From Acidobacteriaceae bacterium (lineage in GTDB: Bacteria > Acidobacteriota > Terriglobia > Terriglobales > Acidobacteriaceae), in NCBI GenBank assembly GCA_009781125.1, contig WQYS01000004.1, positions 1 to 24,933 of the forward strand: DNA of 24,933 bases. The letters run 5' to 3'. Shown one piece after another: positions 16,555 through 23,766 of the stretch. Positions within the stretch are counted from its first letter, which is position 1; each line of letters opens with the position of its first letter. The notes beneath the pieces are model-generated. The model was given only the letters and a program-made list of their open reading frames with translations, did not search any database and was not told the DNA's origin. The position numbers were made by a program, and so were the translations under genes.

Positions 16555-17580
16555 ATGGCCACCACCGCTGTAAGTCCTGTTCCGAGTGTGCTCCAACGAG
16601 TACCAGTCAACGACATTCGCCTTGACCGCGATAACCCGCGAATCCGAAAGTTTCTCGAAATGTACGGTGAGGACCCTACTCCTGAGCAGTTTTATCTTGC
16701 ATTGGGGGCAGCCGGAGATGAGGAAGGCGATAACAGTGCCACTTTTGAAAAACTGAAGAACTCAATTCAGACAAATGGCGGGATCATTCAACCAGTCATC
16801 CTCAATCGCAAAAATGGCGAGTTCGTTTGTGTTGAAGGAAACACTAGGGTAGCACTATACAAAAAATTCCATAACGAAAAGGTAAACGGAAATTGGACGC
16901 ATATTCCCGCACTCGTCTACGAGGAAATGCAGGACTTCCAGATTGACTCCATAAGGCTACAAGTACATCTGGTTGGAACCCGTCAGTGGGACCCATATTC
17001 CAAAGCTAAGTATCTTTACCACCTTCGCAATAACAAAAATCTTCCTCTAGCCATGTTGGTCGAATACTGCGGAGGGCGTGAACGGGAGGTTATTGAAAGC
17101 ATTAATGCCTTTTCTGATATGGAAAACTATTACCGTCCAGTAGTGCAAGAGGGCAGTTTCGACACAAGCAGGTTCAGCGGCTTTGTAGAACTACAGAAAC
17201 CCAATGTTAAGCAATCAATCGCAGAGGCGGGTTTTACCCTAACGAACTTTGCTGAATGGATACGAGATCAGAAGCTGTATCCACTGAATACAGTTCGACT
17301 GCTTCCTAGAATACTGAAGAACCAGAAGGCCCGTGAGGCTTTCCAAAAATATGACGCACGGAGTGCAGCCGACCTGCTGGAGCGGCCTGCGCTCTCTAAA
17401 GCGCTATCCGAAGCAAATTTGGGACAATTGGCGGCTGCTTTGACTCAAACCGTATACCAACTACCTTGGCTAGAAGCTGAAAAACTTCGCAAAGATCCGA
17501 ATGGGGAAACAGCACAACTACTTCACGAAGTGCTGGATGCCTTACGTGGTGTTTTAAAGACTTCGGAGGATGCCGTATAG
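16555..17580 (+). CDS. ParB-like (ParB/Srx fold) protein 1 of the core cluster
   Basis: 341 residues from the chosen start. The ParB N-terminal domain shows VPVNDIRLDRDNPRI (16-30), a helix with SIQTNGGIIQPVIL (70-83) and the nucleotide-contact motif VEGNTRVALYKK (93-104), the counterpart of the GERR/ENR box. A helical region follows with TRQWDPYSKAKYLYHL and a possible HTH. The ParB/Srx fold binds NTPs and occurs in partition proteins, in nucleases and in defence proteins such as SspE. The start at 16555 is chosen over the in-frame ATG at 16522: GAGGGA lies 5-8 nt upstream of 16555, whereas 16522 has no ribosome site. It is the first gene of the rightward arm. It is not a chromosome-partition ParB, because the flanking parA and the canonical ParB layout are missing. 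Confidence 0.83.
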   Translation: MATTAVSPVPSVLQRVPVNDIRLDRDNPRIRKFLEMYGEDPTPEQFYLALGAAGDEEGDNSATFEKLKNSIQTNGGIIQPVILNRKNGEFVCVEGNTRVALYKKFHNEKVNGNWTHIPALVYEEMQDFQIDSIRLQVHLVGTRQWDPYSKAKYLYHLRNNKNLPLAMLVEYCGGREREVIESINAFSDMENYYRPVVQEGSFDTSRFSGFVELQKPNVKQSIAEAGFTLTNFAEWIRDQKLYPLNTVRLLPRILKNQKAREAFQKYDARSAADLLERPALSKALSEANLGQLAAALTQTVYQLPWLEAEKLRKDPNGETAQLLHEVLDALRGVLKTSEDAV

Positions 17581-17997
17581 TTGCCCGAATCGTCGAAACA
17601 TATCGAACTTATTCGATGCATTTTGGCTTGCATCCACAGGGACTATTCTGGGGCGCAGTATGTTGCCACTTTGCATGACCTTCCCGGTTTAGTAGGATGT
17701 GACAAACCTCCCAAGATCGGATCATACCGACCAGACGTTTATGCGACTGACGCGCCCTTGACCCGAACCGTTGTTGGAGAAGCCAAAACGCAGTTTGACC
17801 TCGAAACAGACCACAGCGCGGCACAACTCACCGCGTTCCTTCGCTATCTGCGCCTTCAGCCAAATCCGACATTAATAGTAGCGGTACCTTGGCAAGCCAA
17901 GGCGACGGCACGAACGAAACTTCGCAGTCTATGTTCTCAAACTGGCGCTCAAACGGTAGAGATTGTGGTGATCGACGATGTCGGAGGCCTCACATGA
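17581..17997 (+). CDS. Small predicted PD-(D/E)XK nuclease
   Basis: 138 residues, starting with TTG directly after the ParB-1 stop codon. A GGAGGA ribosome site at 17565-17570 supports this unusual start. The protein shows the layout of a restriction-endonuclease fold: an N-terminal helix with E9 (HIELIRCILA), the strand pair RPDVY (P51-D52) and VVGEAKT (E67-x-K69), then a helix with Q82 in AQLTAFLRYL, followed by a hydrophobic strand TLIVAVPW. That gives PD-x14-ExK. It is therefore a compact single-domain nuclease, possibly the cutting subunit of the complex formed with the next gene. Its stop overlaps the SNF2 helicase start by 4 bp. I do not recognise a named family; nuclease function is inferred from the motif only. 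Confidence 0.68.
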   Translation: MPESSKHIELIRCILACIHRDYSGAQYVATLHDLPGLVGCDKPPKIGSYRPDVYATDAPLTRTVVGEAKTQFDLETDHSAAQLTAFLRYLRLQPNPTLIVAVPWQAKATARTKLRSLCSQTGAQTVEIVVIDDVGGLT

Positions 17998-19472
17998 CTA
18001 TACGGGCTGTACGCGAACCAGACCTGGGGCCAAAGGTCGCTGGCTTTGTCTACCAAGTTCAAGCCGTAAATGCTACCAAAGACCTTCCCTATGCTGCTAT
18101 ATTTCACGAGCAAGGGCTAGGAAAAACAAAAATTGGCATCGATCTCGCACTTTATTGGCTAACTAACAATATTGTTGATTCGGTCCTGATAGTTACCAAG
18201 CGAGGCCTGATTCAGAACTGGGTGGATGAACTTCGTGCCCATACTCATATCACACCGAGGCTACTATCGCAGGACAAACGAGCTAACTTCCTTGCATTCA
18301 ATAGTCCAGCGCGGATTTACCTTACTCATTATGAAGTCCTCAAAGCAGAACGTAAAAGGTTCAAGCTCTTTCTCAAAACAAGACGAATTGCCGTGATCCT
18401 TGATGAGGCACACAAGATCAAAAACCCGGAATCTGATTTGACCGAAGCGATATTTGATTTGGCACCAGATTTTACCCGTCGAGTAATCATGACAGGAACT
18501 CCAGTGGCGAATCGTCCGTATGACATATGGTCTCAAGTGTTCTTTCTTGATCAAGGTAAAAGTTTGGGTCAAGATTTTAGCAGCTTCAAGAAAGCGCTTG
18601 ATCTCTCAAACGATTTGTCCCGCGACGCAAGTAAAGTCGAACGGTTCGAGAAGGAGCTTTCAGGACTTTTTCATCGTATCCAGCATTTTTCAGTTCGTGA
18701 AACCAAGCAAGCTGCTGATATCCATTTACCCGAAAAAATTCTCCGTGACATCTTCTCAGAAATGGAACCACGGCAAGCAGAGATCTATCACCGTTTTCAA
18801 AATGATCTAGCGGCCATTGTCGTTAAGCATGGTGTTCCTGAGTACGACAATGCAGAAGAGACATTAAAGCGCCTGCTTCGACTTATTCAGGTTGCTTCCA
18901 ACCCGAATCTCGTGGACGATTCCTATCACAATGTCCCAGGCAAGTTCCCGATACTTCTTGGTCTTATCGAAGAAATTACCGATAGGAAGGAAAAGGTTAT
19001 TGTTTGGACTGCATTCATTGATAATGTAGACTGGCTTGCCCGTGAATTACGTACCTTTAATGCGGTTAAGGTACATGGTCGCCTCTCATATGACGAACGG
19101 GCAAAATCAATTCGGAATTTCAAAACAGATCCGGAGTGTCAAATACTGATAGCTACACCAGCATCTGCTAAGGAAGGCTTAACACTCACTGTAGCGAATA
19201 ATGCCATCTTCTTCGATCGTTCCTTCAGTTTGGATGACTATCTCCAGGCGCAAGATCGAATTCACAGAATTTCGCAAAACAAGGATTGTACCGTTACAAA
19301 CATTATCGCCACCAATACGGTTGACGAATGGGTAGATACTTTATTGGCGGCTAAACATCTTGCGGCGCAGTTGGGACAGGGCGACATAACACGAGAGCAG
19401 TACAACAAGCAGGCCTCCTACGCTTTTGGACAAATGGTCAGAGACGTTTTGGGGCTGGATAGGGACGAATAA
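17994..19472 (+). CDS. SNF2-family helicase/translocase of the core cluster
   Basis: 492 residues with both RecA-like lobes. Motif I is EQGLGKTKIG (GLGKT 41-45), motif II DEAHK (137-141), motif III MTGTPVANRP (166-175), and motif VI QAQDRIHRISQ (418-428). HGRLSYDERAKSIRNF and IATPASAKEGLTL cover the motif IV/V region. This is the SNF2 layout of double-stranded DNA translocases rather than unwinding helicases. The frame is open further upstream (to 17889), but the ATG at 17994 overlaps the nuclease stop as ATGA and has GGAGG 6 nt upstream, so it is the real start. There is no extra nuclease or DNA-binding domain, so it probably works as the motor for the small nuclease encoded just before it. 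Confidence 0.92.
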   Translation: MTIRAVREPDLGPKVAGFVYQVQAVNATKDLPYAAIFHEQGLGKTKIGIDLALYWLTNNIVDSVLIVTKRGLIQNWVDELRAHTHITPRLLSQDKRANFLAFNSPARIYLTHYEVLKAERKRFKLFLKTRRIAVILDEAHKIKNPESDLTEAIFDLAPDFTRRVIMTGTPVANRPYDIWSQVFFLDQGKSLGQDFSSFKKALDLSNDLSRDASKVERFEKELSGLFHRIQHFSVRETKQAADIHLPEKILRDIFSEMEPRQAEIYHRFQNDLAAIVVKHGVPEYDNAEETLKRLLRLIQVASNPNLVDDSYHNVPGKFPILLGLIEEITDRKEKVIVWTAFIDNVDWLARELRTFNAVKVHGRLSYDERAKSIRNFKTDPECQILIATPASAKEGLTLTVANNAIFFDRSFSLDDYLQAQDRIHRISQNKDCTVTNIIATNTVDEWVDTLLAAKHLAAQLGQGDITREQYNKQASYAFGQMVRDVLGLDRDE

Positions 19473-19474
19473 TA

Positions 19475-20473
19475 ATGGACTCAAAAACTTCTGTAGACGC
19501 TTCGACATTAACCATTCGCGGTAGAGAAGTACCAGTACTGAACACGAAGATTGAACAGGATAAACTTCGATTCTATCCAGAAAATCCTCGAGTCTATTCT
19601 GTGCTTCATGGGAATGGAGAAGTGCCCTCTCAGTCGGAAATCCAGAAACGCCTGTTAGAGATGGAACACGTCAAAGTGCTGATACAGGATATTGAACGGA
19701 ACAAGGGATTAATTGAACCATTGATTGTTCGCAATGGTACTTTTGAAGTGCTTGAGGGGAATAGTCGCTTGGCAGCCTATCGGTTTCTCGCTAAGTCCGA
19801 TCCTGTTAAGTGGGGCTATATAAAATGTACTGTTATTCCTCAAGATATAGATGAATCGCTTGTTTTTGCTTTACTTGGTCAGTTCCACATCAAAGGGAAA
19901 AAGGATTGGGCACCATATGAGCAGGCGGGTTTTCTCTACCGCAGATTCAAAAAGCATAATGCTGATTTGAAGACTCTTGCTAACGAAATAGGAATATCTT
20001 CAAAGCATGCCAAACATCTGGTAGACACGTATCAGTTTATGCTTGATCACAATGTAGATGATATTGACCATTGGAGCTATTTTGACGAATATCTGAAATC
20101 AAACAAGATTAGTCGGGCGCGTGAAAAAAATCCGCAGTTAGACTCACTTATTGTTGGTAAGATCAAATCTGAAGAGATTCTACGAGCCGTTGATTTGCGT
20201 GATTATCTCCCGGTGATTTGTTCGGCGCCAAAGGTACTCGCAAAATTCGTCACGGAAACTTATGACTTTGATGAAGCATGTGACGCTGCAGTCAAAGCTG
20301 GTGGAGACAGTGAGCATTTCCAGACCGTGAAGAGGTTTAGAGAATGGATTACAAGACCATCCGTGGAGCAACATCTTATGGATTATGACGGAACGGTTCG
20401 AAGTAGTACTGTTTTCGAGCTGCGAAAAATCGAATCCAGAGTTCGCAATTTACTCCGAAAGTTAGAAAATTAA
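19475..20473 (+). CDS. ParB-like (ParB/Srx fold) protein 2 of the core cluster
   Basis: 332 residues. ParB domain with LRFYPENPRV (31-40), then ERNKGLIEPLIVRNGTFEVLEGNSRLAAYRF (75-104 region) and a GQFHIKGKKDWAPYEQAG segment. A helix-turn-helix-like region follows (LKTLANEIGISSKHAKHLVD). The EGN[S/T]R box falls at residues 94-98, the same numbered position as in ParB-like protein 1, so the two are probably paralogous partners, although the rest differs strongly. It starts 2 bp after the SNF2 stop and is the last gene of the rightward arm. The role is presumably sequence or modification recognition, or NTP-dependent regulation, by analogy with other ParB-fold defence proteins. No terminator is seen after it. 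Confidence 0.83.
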   Translation: MDSKTSVDASTLTIRGREVPVLNTKIEQDKLRFYPENPRVYSVLHGNGEVPSQSEIQKRLLEMEHVKVLIQDIERNKGLIEPLIVRNGTFEVLEGNSRLAAYRFLAKSDPVKWGYIKCTVIPQDIDESLVFALLGQFHIKGKKDWAPYEQAGFLYRRFKKHNADLKTLANEIGISSKHAKHLVDTYQFMLDHNVDDIDHWSYFDEYLKSNKISRAREKNPQLDSLIVGKIKSEEILRAVDLRDYLPVICSAPKVLAKFVTETYDFDEACDAAVKAGGDSEHFQTVKRFREWITRPSVEQHLMDYDGTVRSSTVFELRKIESRVRNLLRKLEN

Positions 20474-20579
20474 TGAACTGCGCGGTATACATGATGAGGC
20501 AAGCTACTGCATCGGATTTCCATTTTTGCGATACGCCTCTATCCGGCTGGTTGCTGTATTACTTTTGATAGTCGCGTGC

Positions 20580-20618
20580 ATTATTATAGACACAAATATA
20601 AAATATGTTCATAATAAT
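20580..20618. promoter_or_regulatory. AT-rich inverted repeat before hipB module 3, putative operator
   Basis: ATTATTAT (20580-20587) and ATAATAAT (20611-20618) are exact 8-bp complements 23 bp apart, with an inner ATAT-AAA-ATAT near-palindrome. The right arm ends 17 bp before the hipB3 start and just before its GGAG ribosome site (20623-20626). Operator function is inferred from position and symmetry. Confidence 0.5.
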
Positions 20619-20635
20619 ATACGGAGTGTGTTCAG

Positions 20636-20971
20636 ATGCAAACATTACCAATCCCTGTAAAGACCGCCCTGCGTAAGCTGGGGGGCGACATCCGGAGTGC
20701 GCGACTTCGCCGCCGCATTCCTGTCGCTGTCATGGCTCAACGGGCCTTTATCTCCCGAACCACTTTGGTGAAAGTGGAGAAAGGTGACCCCGGCGTCGCG
20801 GCTGGAACCTATGCTGCCATTCTGTTTGCGCTCGGAATGCTTGACCGACTGCGCGATCTTGCCGACGTGAAGACCGATGAGGTCGGCCTCGCGCTCGAAG
20901 AAGAACGACTGCCCAAGCGCATAGATATACGCCCGAGACACAGGAAGACAACCACGCCCGAGGGTGAGTGA
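20636..20971 (+). CDS. HipB-like XRE-family antitoxin, module 3
   Basis: A 111-residue helix-turn-helix protein: LGGDIRSARLRRRIPVAVMA, then AFISRTTLVKVEKGDPGVAA (HTH about residues 15-65), with a basic tail (RIDIRPRHRK). It resembles the module 1 antitoxin in layout (KTALRKLGGDIRSARLRRR compared with QAIKRIGTNLRTARVRRR), and both continue into an E-x-G-V/L-A-L-x-x-E/R tail. A GGAG ribosome site supports the start. It precedes hipA3 directly, and the stop lies 7 bp before the preferred hipA3 ATG. Confidence 0.88.
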   Translation: MQTLPIPVKTALRKLGGDIRSARLRRRIPVAVMAQRAFISRTTLVKVEKGDPGVAAGTYAAILFALGMLDRLRDLADVKTDEVGLALEEERLPKRIDIRPRHRKTTTPEGE

Positions 20972-20978
20972 GGTCAAG

Positions 20979-22238
20979 ATGGATCAGCAAATCTTTGTTT
21001 ATGTTGACCTCGACAATACGCCGCATCTTGTAGGGCGTCTGTGGCTGCATGTCCGTAACCGGGTTGAAAGCGCGACCTTTCGCTATGACGAGGAATGGTT
21101 GCGGAACCCCGTGCGGTTTGCTCTGGAACCTGCTCTCCAGATGGACACCGCGTCTCACCACACCACTGAGGGAAAGAGCCTCTTCGGAGCCATTGGGGAT
21201 TCTGCGCCTGATCGCTGGGGACGGGCATTGATGATGCGTGCTGAGGCCCGCCGCGCTCGGCTTACCAAAGAACCAGCGCAAACTCTCTGGGAGGTTGACT
21301 ACCTGCTGCGCGTCGATGACGAGACGCGCCAAGGTGCTCTGCGCTTTGCCGAGCGGGAAGGCGGACCATTTCTGCGTGAAGCCGTGGATCATCGAACTCC
21401 TCCGCTTATAGAGTTACCGGCGCTGCTTGCCGCCAGCGAACACGTTACCGACGAGGTTGAGTCTGACCAGGAACTTCGCCTTCTACTTGCTCCAGGCTCT
21501 TCATTGGGCGGAGCGCGTCCCAAGGCTTCCGTGCGCGACAAGAACGGGCAACTGGCTATTGCAAAGTTTCCTCACCACAACGACCGCATTCAGACGGTTC
21601 TTTGGGAAGCCGTTGCATTTCGTCTGGCCGCTGCCGCAGGCATTCAGACGGCAACTGCACGTATTGAAAAAGCTGCCGGTAGGCCGGTTCTTCTGTTGCA
21701 TCGTTTTGATAGGCACGGTTCCGCGAGGAGGCCGTTTCTTTCGGCAATGAGTATGCTCAGCGCGGCGGATCACGAAACTCACAGTTATCTCGAAATTGCC
21801 GATGCGCTCCAGAGATATGGAGCAGCCCCGACGGAGGACCTGCACGAACTATGGCGCAGAATCGTCTTCTCGATACTGATCTCGAATACCGACGATCATC
21901 TGTGGAACCACGGTTTCCTATACGAAGGCAGTCAAGGTTGGCGATTGTCCCCGGCCTACGATATGAACCCTGTTCCTGTCCAATTCAAGCCACGCATTCT
22001 GTCTACGCTCATCGACGAACAAAGTAGTGAGGCCTCCATTGATATAGCCATGAGCGTTGCGGAATATTTTCGTCTCAGTCCGCCTGAAGCTCGCTGGATT
22101 ATTCGCAAGGTAGCACAGGCTGCCAGCCGGTGGAAGCAGGAGGCCGTCGCTCTGAAAATATCGAAAGCAGAAATTGAAATCGTCGCATCGGCTTTCGAGC
22201 ACGAGGAATTGGCGAAGGCAATGCGCGGCAATCTCTAA
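20979..22238 (+). CDS. HipA-family kinase toxin, module 3
   Basis: 419 residues from the ATG at 20979, which has GAGG 5 nt upstream. The in-frame GTG at 20964 would overlap hipB3 but has no usable spacing to a ribosome site. The kinase loop GSSLGGARPK lies at 173-182, the ATP lysine in IAKF (K196), the catalytic loop SNTDDHLWNH at 302-311, and the metal motif AYDM shortly after. All are intact. It is closest in layout to HipA module 1 (YVYITLPG compared with FVYVDLDN openings, DYWGR compared with DRWGR, SNLDDH compared with SNTDDH), suggesting duplication or independent gain of related modules. The cellular target is unknown. Confidence 0.9.
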   Translation: MDQQIFVYVDLDNTPHLVGRLWLHVRNRVESATFRYDEEWLRNPVRFALEPALQMDTASHHTTEGKSLFGAIGDSAPDRWGRALMMRAEARRARLTKEPAQTLWEVDYLLRVDDETRQGALRFAEREGGPFLREAVDHRTPPLIELPALLAASEHVTDEVESDQELRLLLAPGSSLGGARPKASVRDKNGQLAIAKFPHHNDRIQTVLWEAVAFRLAAAAGIQTATARIEKAAGRPVLLLHRFDRHGSARRPFLSAMSMLSAADHETHSYLEIADALQRYGAAPTEDLHELWRRIVFSILISNTDDHLWNHGFLYEGSQGWRLSPAYDMNPVPVQFKPRILSTLIDEQSSEASIDIAMSVAEYFRLSPPEARWIIRKVAQAASRWKQEAVALKISKAEIEIVASAFEHEELAKAMRGNL

Positions 22239-22316
22239 TCCACGTTCTCCCTCGGCCCTTTCATGCTATAAGTCGTCGCCTGCTTTTGCGACCTTCTCTC
22301 AAAACTACAACCACAG

Positions 22317-22372
22317 ACACGGCTGTCCTTTGTTTCCGGGCCTATCTGCCTGCTGACAAGGCACAGCCGTGT
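22317..22372 (+). promoter_or_regulatory. Long hairpin in the leader of the small membrane protein gene
   Basis: ACACGGCTGT (22317-22326) and ACAGCCGTGT (22363-22372) are exact 10-bp complements. Inside, CCTTTGT (22327-22333) pairs with ACAAGG (22356-22361) with single-base bulges, giving a stem of about 16 bp. No T-run follows, so it is not an intrinsic terminator of hipA3. It ends 9 nt before the ribosome site of the next gene and could control its translation or stability. Confidence 0.55.
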
Positions 22373-22393
22373 TTCAACAGAAAGGATTTTTCT

Positions 22394-22609
22394 ATGCCAA
22401 ATATAGTTCGTTTCCCCAATTTGCTTCTCCTTGCCTCGTATACAGTAGCTACGTTACTGACCGGTTGGGCCGTTGGCGCTCGCTGGGGACACACATTGAC
22501 CGCAGGCTGGGCACTCTTCTTCGCCACCATCTTTTTGACTGTTCACGACATTGTGTTTGCCACCCTGCTCTTGATCGCCGCCTCGAAGTTCAATCCTCCT
22601 CGTCATTAA
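22394..22609 (+). CDS. Small two-helix membrane protein, unknown function
   Basis: 71 residues, start at ATG 22394 with AAAGGA 7 nt upstream. Two hydrophobic segments are visible: about residues 8-27 (LLLLASYTVATLLTGWAVGA within it) and about 37-62 (GWALFFATIFLTVHDIVFAT, then LLLIAA), joined by a short loop with RWGH and ending in SKFNPPRH. It is a predicted inner-membrane protein with no cleavable signal. I recognise no family. The gene is a self-contained unit between a long leader hairpin and a strong terminator. A membrane toxin, holin-like or small regulatory membrane protein would fit, but nothing decides between them. Confidence 0.65.
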   Translation: MPNIVRFPNLLLLASYTVATLLTGWAVGARWGHTLTAGWALFFATIFLTVHDIVFATLLLIAASKFNPPRH

Positions 22610-22632
22610 TACGTACACGCCTCTACCGTCAC

Positions 22633-22667
22633 TGCCTGCTGCCGTTCTCCGGCGGCAGGCATTTTTT
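22633..22667 (+). terminator. Intrinsic terminator after the small membrane protein gene
   Basis: Stem TGCCTGCTGCCG / CGGCGGCAGGCA (12 bp with one G-T wobble), loop TTCTC, followed by six T residues. This is a textbook Rho-independent terminator 24 bp after the stop codon. Confidence 0.92.
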
Positions 22668-22717
22668 CGCCACAAAGCAACTGCTGTTCCCACATATAAA
22701 ACTCAAAAGGAAACATT

Positions 22718-23584
22718 ATGAATAATCAGTTACCAAATATTATTGATTTCGCTATTCGACAAGGATGGAAGGTCTTTCCTCTCGATCCTAAAATCATGTT
22801 TGCACCAGACCAGCCATTTCTTCAGATGGCAACTTCATCGATTGAACAGATCGAACAGTGGCTCCAGTTGTATCCAGACTGGCAATGGGCCGTTGTAACC
22901 GGACCCCAAACCAGCGTTTTCGCTGTAGAACTCCATGGCAACATTGGCGTCAATACAATGCTGCACCGTTCCGAGGGCGACCTTACTGGGATAGATACTT
23001 TCCAGATTCACACGAAGGGACTGATTACGCTGTTTTTCCGTTGGCCAGCGAGTGGGCTTCCTACAAACCTCCCCCGCTGTATCCCTGACGGAGTTTATAT
23101 GTGTCACGCCAGAGGCTATGCGAAACTGGGCTGCGTAAGCGAAGAGCAGCGATCCCTCGACTCACCATACGACACGAATGCTCCTGTCCTCGAAGTTCCG
23201 CCCTGGCTGCTGAACGCAATTACTCAGCCGAACATGAGTTGCAGATCAGCCGTTGTTTCATCTATCCCCCATCTCAGACCAGGCAGGCTGCCTGTGCGCA
23301 TGTTTTTTGCGCAGAGAAATGGCCGGTGGATATGCAGCTTCTTTACCGTAGCAAAGCGTGAAGTACACGTCAAAACCTTAAAGTTTCGGTCTTGGAGATT
23401 ACTCTTTAGAACTGCACGGAGAGGTGGATATCCGAGAAATCCGGTGAGCAGAAGTTGGCTGAGATCCGGACTTCGAAAAGGAAAAGGTCACATCCTGTTG
23501 CTTCTGACCCCAGCACAGTATCAAAAACTACGTGCAGCCAAACAGTACGCAAAACCCATCAGAACGGTACCTGCTGTTCCATAG
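22718..23584 (+). CDS. Prim-Pol-like protein (bifunctional DNA primase/polymerase N-terminal domain), probably catalytically degenerate
   Basis: 288 residues, start with AAGGAAA about 7 nt upstream. The N-terminal third resembles the Prim-Pol (archaeo-eukaryotic primase superfamily) domain found on plasmids and prophages: FAIRQGWKVFPLDP (11-24), ATSSIEQIEQWLQLYPDWQW (38-57) and AVVTGPQTSVFAVELHGNIG (58-77). In active members the last block carries a D-x-D metal pair; here it reads E-L-H. The usual G-G-x-H histidine motif further on is replaced by TKGLITLFFRWP. The C-terminal half (from about 195) is basic and aromatic-rich and not recognisable. It may be a decayed replication protein or a repurposed nucleic-acid binder. 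The frame is open over its full length, which argues for a gene still in use. Confidence 0.6.
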   Translation: MNNQLPNIIDFAIRQGWKVFPLDPKIMFAPDQPFLQMATSSIEQIEQWLQLYPDWQWAVVTGPQTSVFAVELHGNIGVNTMLHRSEGDLTGIDTFQIHTKGLITLFFRWPASGLPTNLPRCIPDGVYMCHARGYAKLGCVSEEQRSLDSPYDTNAPVLEVPPWLLNAITQPNMSCRSAVVSSIPHLRPGRLPVRMFFAQRNGRWICSFFTVAKREVHVKTLKFRSWRLLFRTARRGGYPRNPVSRSWLRSGLRKGKGHILLLLTPAQYQKLRAAKQYAKPIRTVPAVP

Positions 23585-23699
23585 GTGAGGTCAGACACGC
23601 TTCAAGGCCACCTCAAAAAACAAGTCGCAATGTTCTTCGTCCGCCAGATGACGGGCTTTCCGTGCTCCTCGGCGAAAGACCCTGCGTTTTCCGGATACA

Positions 23700-23731
23700 G
23701 GCGGCCATCCTACCATTGGTGGATGGCTGCC
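23700..23731. terminator. Hairpin between the convergent Prim-Pol-like and Fic genes
   Basis: GGCGGCCATCC (23700-23710) pairs with GGATGGCTGCC (23721-23731) over 11 bp with one wobble, and an inner CC/GG pair leaves a 3-nt loop. It lies between two convergent stops (23584 and 23767). No clear T-run is seen on either side, so it is a bidirectional terminator candidate only. Confidence 0.45.
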
Positions 23732-23766
23732 TGTCTGGAGTATTGCCACGCACGAGGCGTGATCTT

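Noticed and set aside
17889..17993. Upstream extension of the SNF2 frame
   Set aside because: It overlaps the nuclease gene in another frame; the ATG at 17994 has GGAGG at ideal spacing and the coupled ATGA overlap.
12139..20473. Canonical Dnd, Ssp or Dpd system
   Set aside because: Only the DGQHR protein and general helicase or ParB-fold themes are shared; no cysteine desulfurase, DndC-like PAPS reductase, DndD/E or TGT-like DpdA gene is present in the window.
20748..21392. 214-codon minus-strand frame opposite hipB3/hipA3
   Set aside because: It is antisense to two well-supported genes and has no motif.
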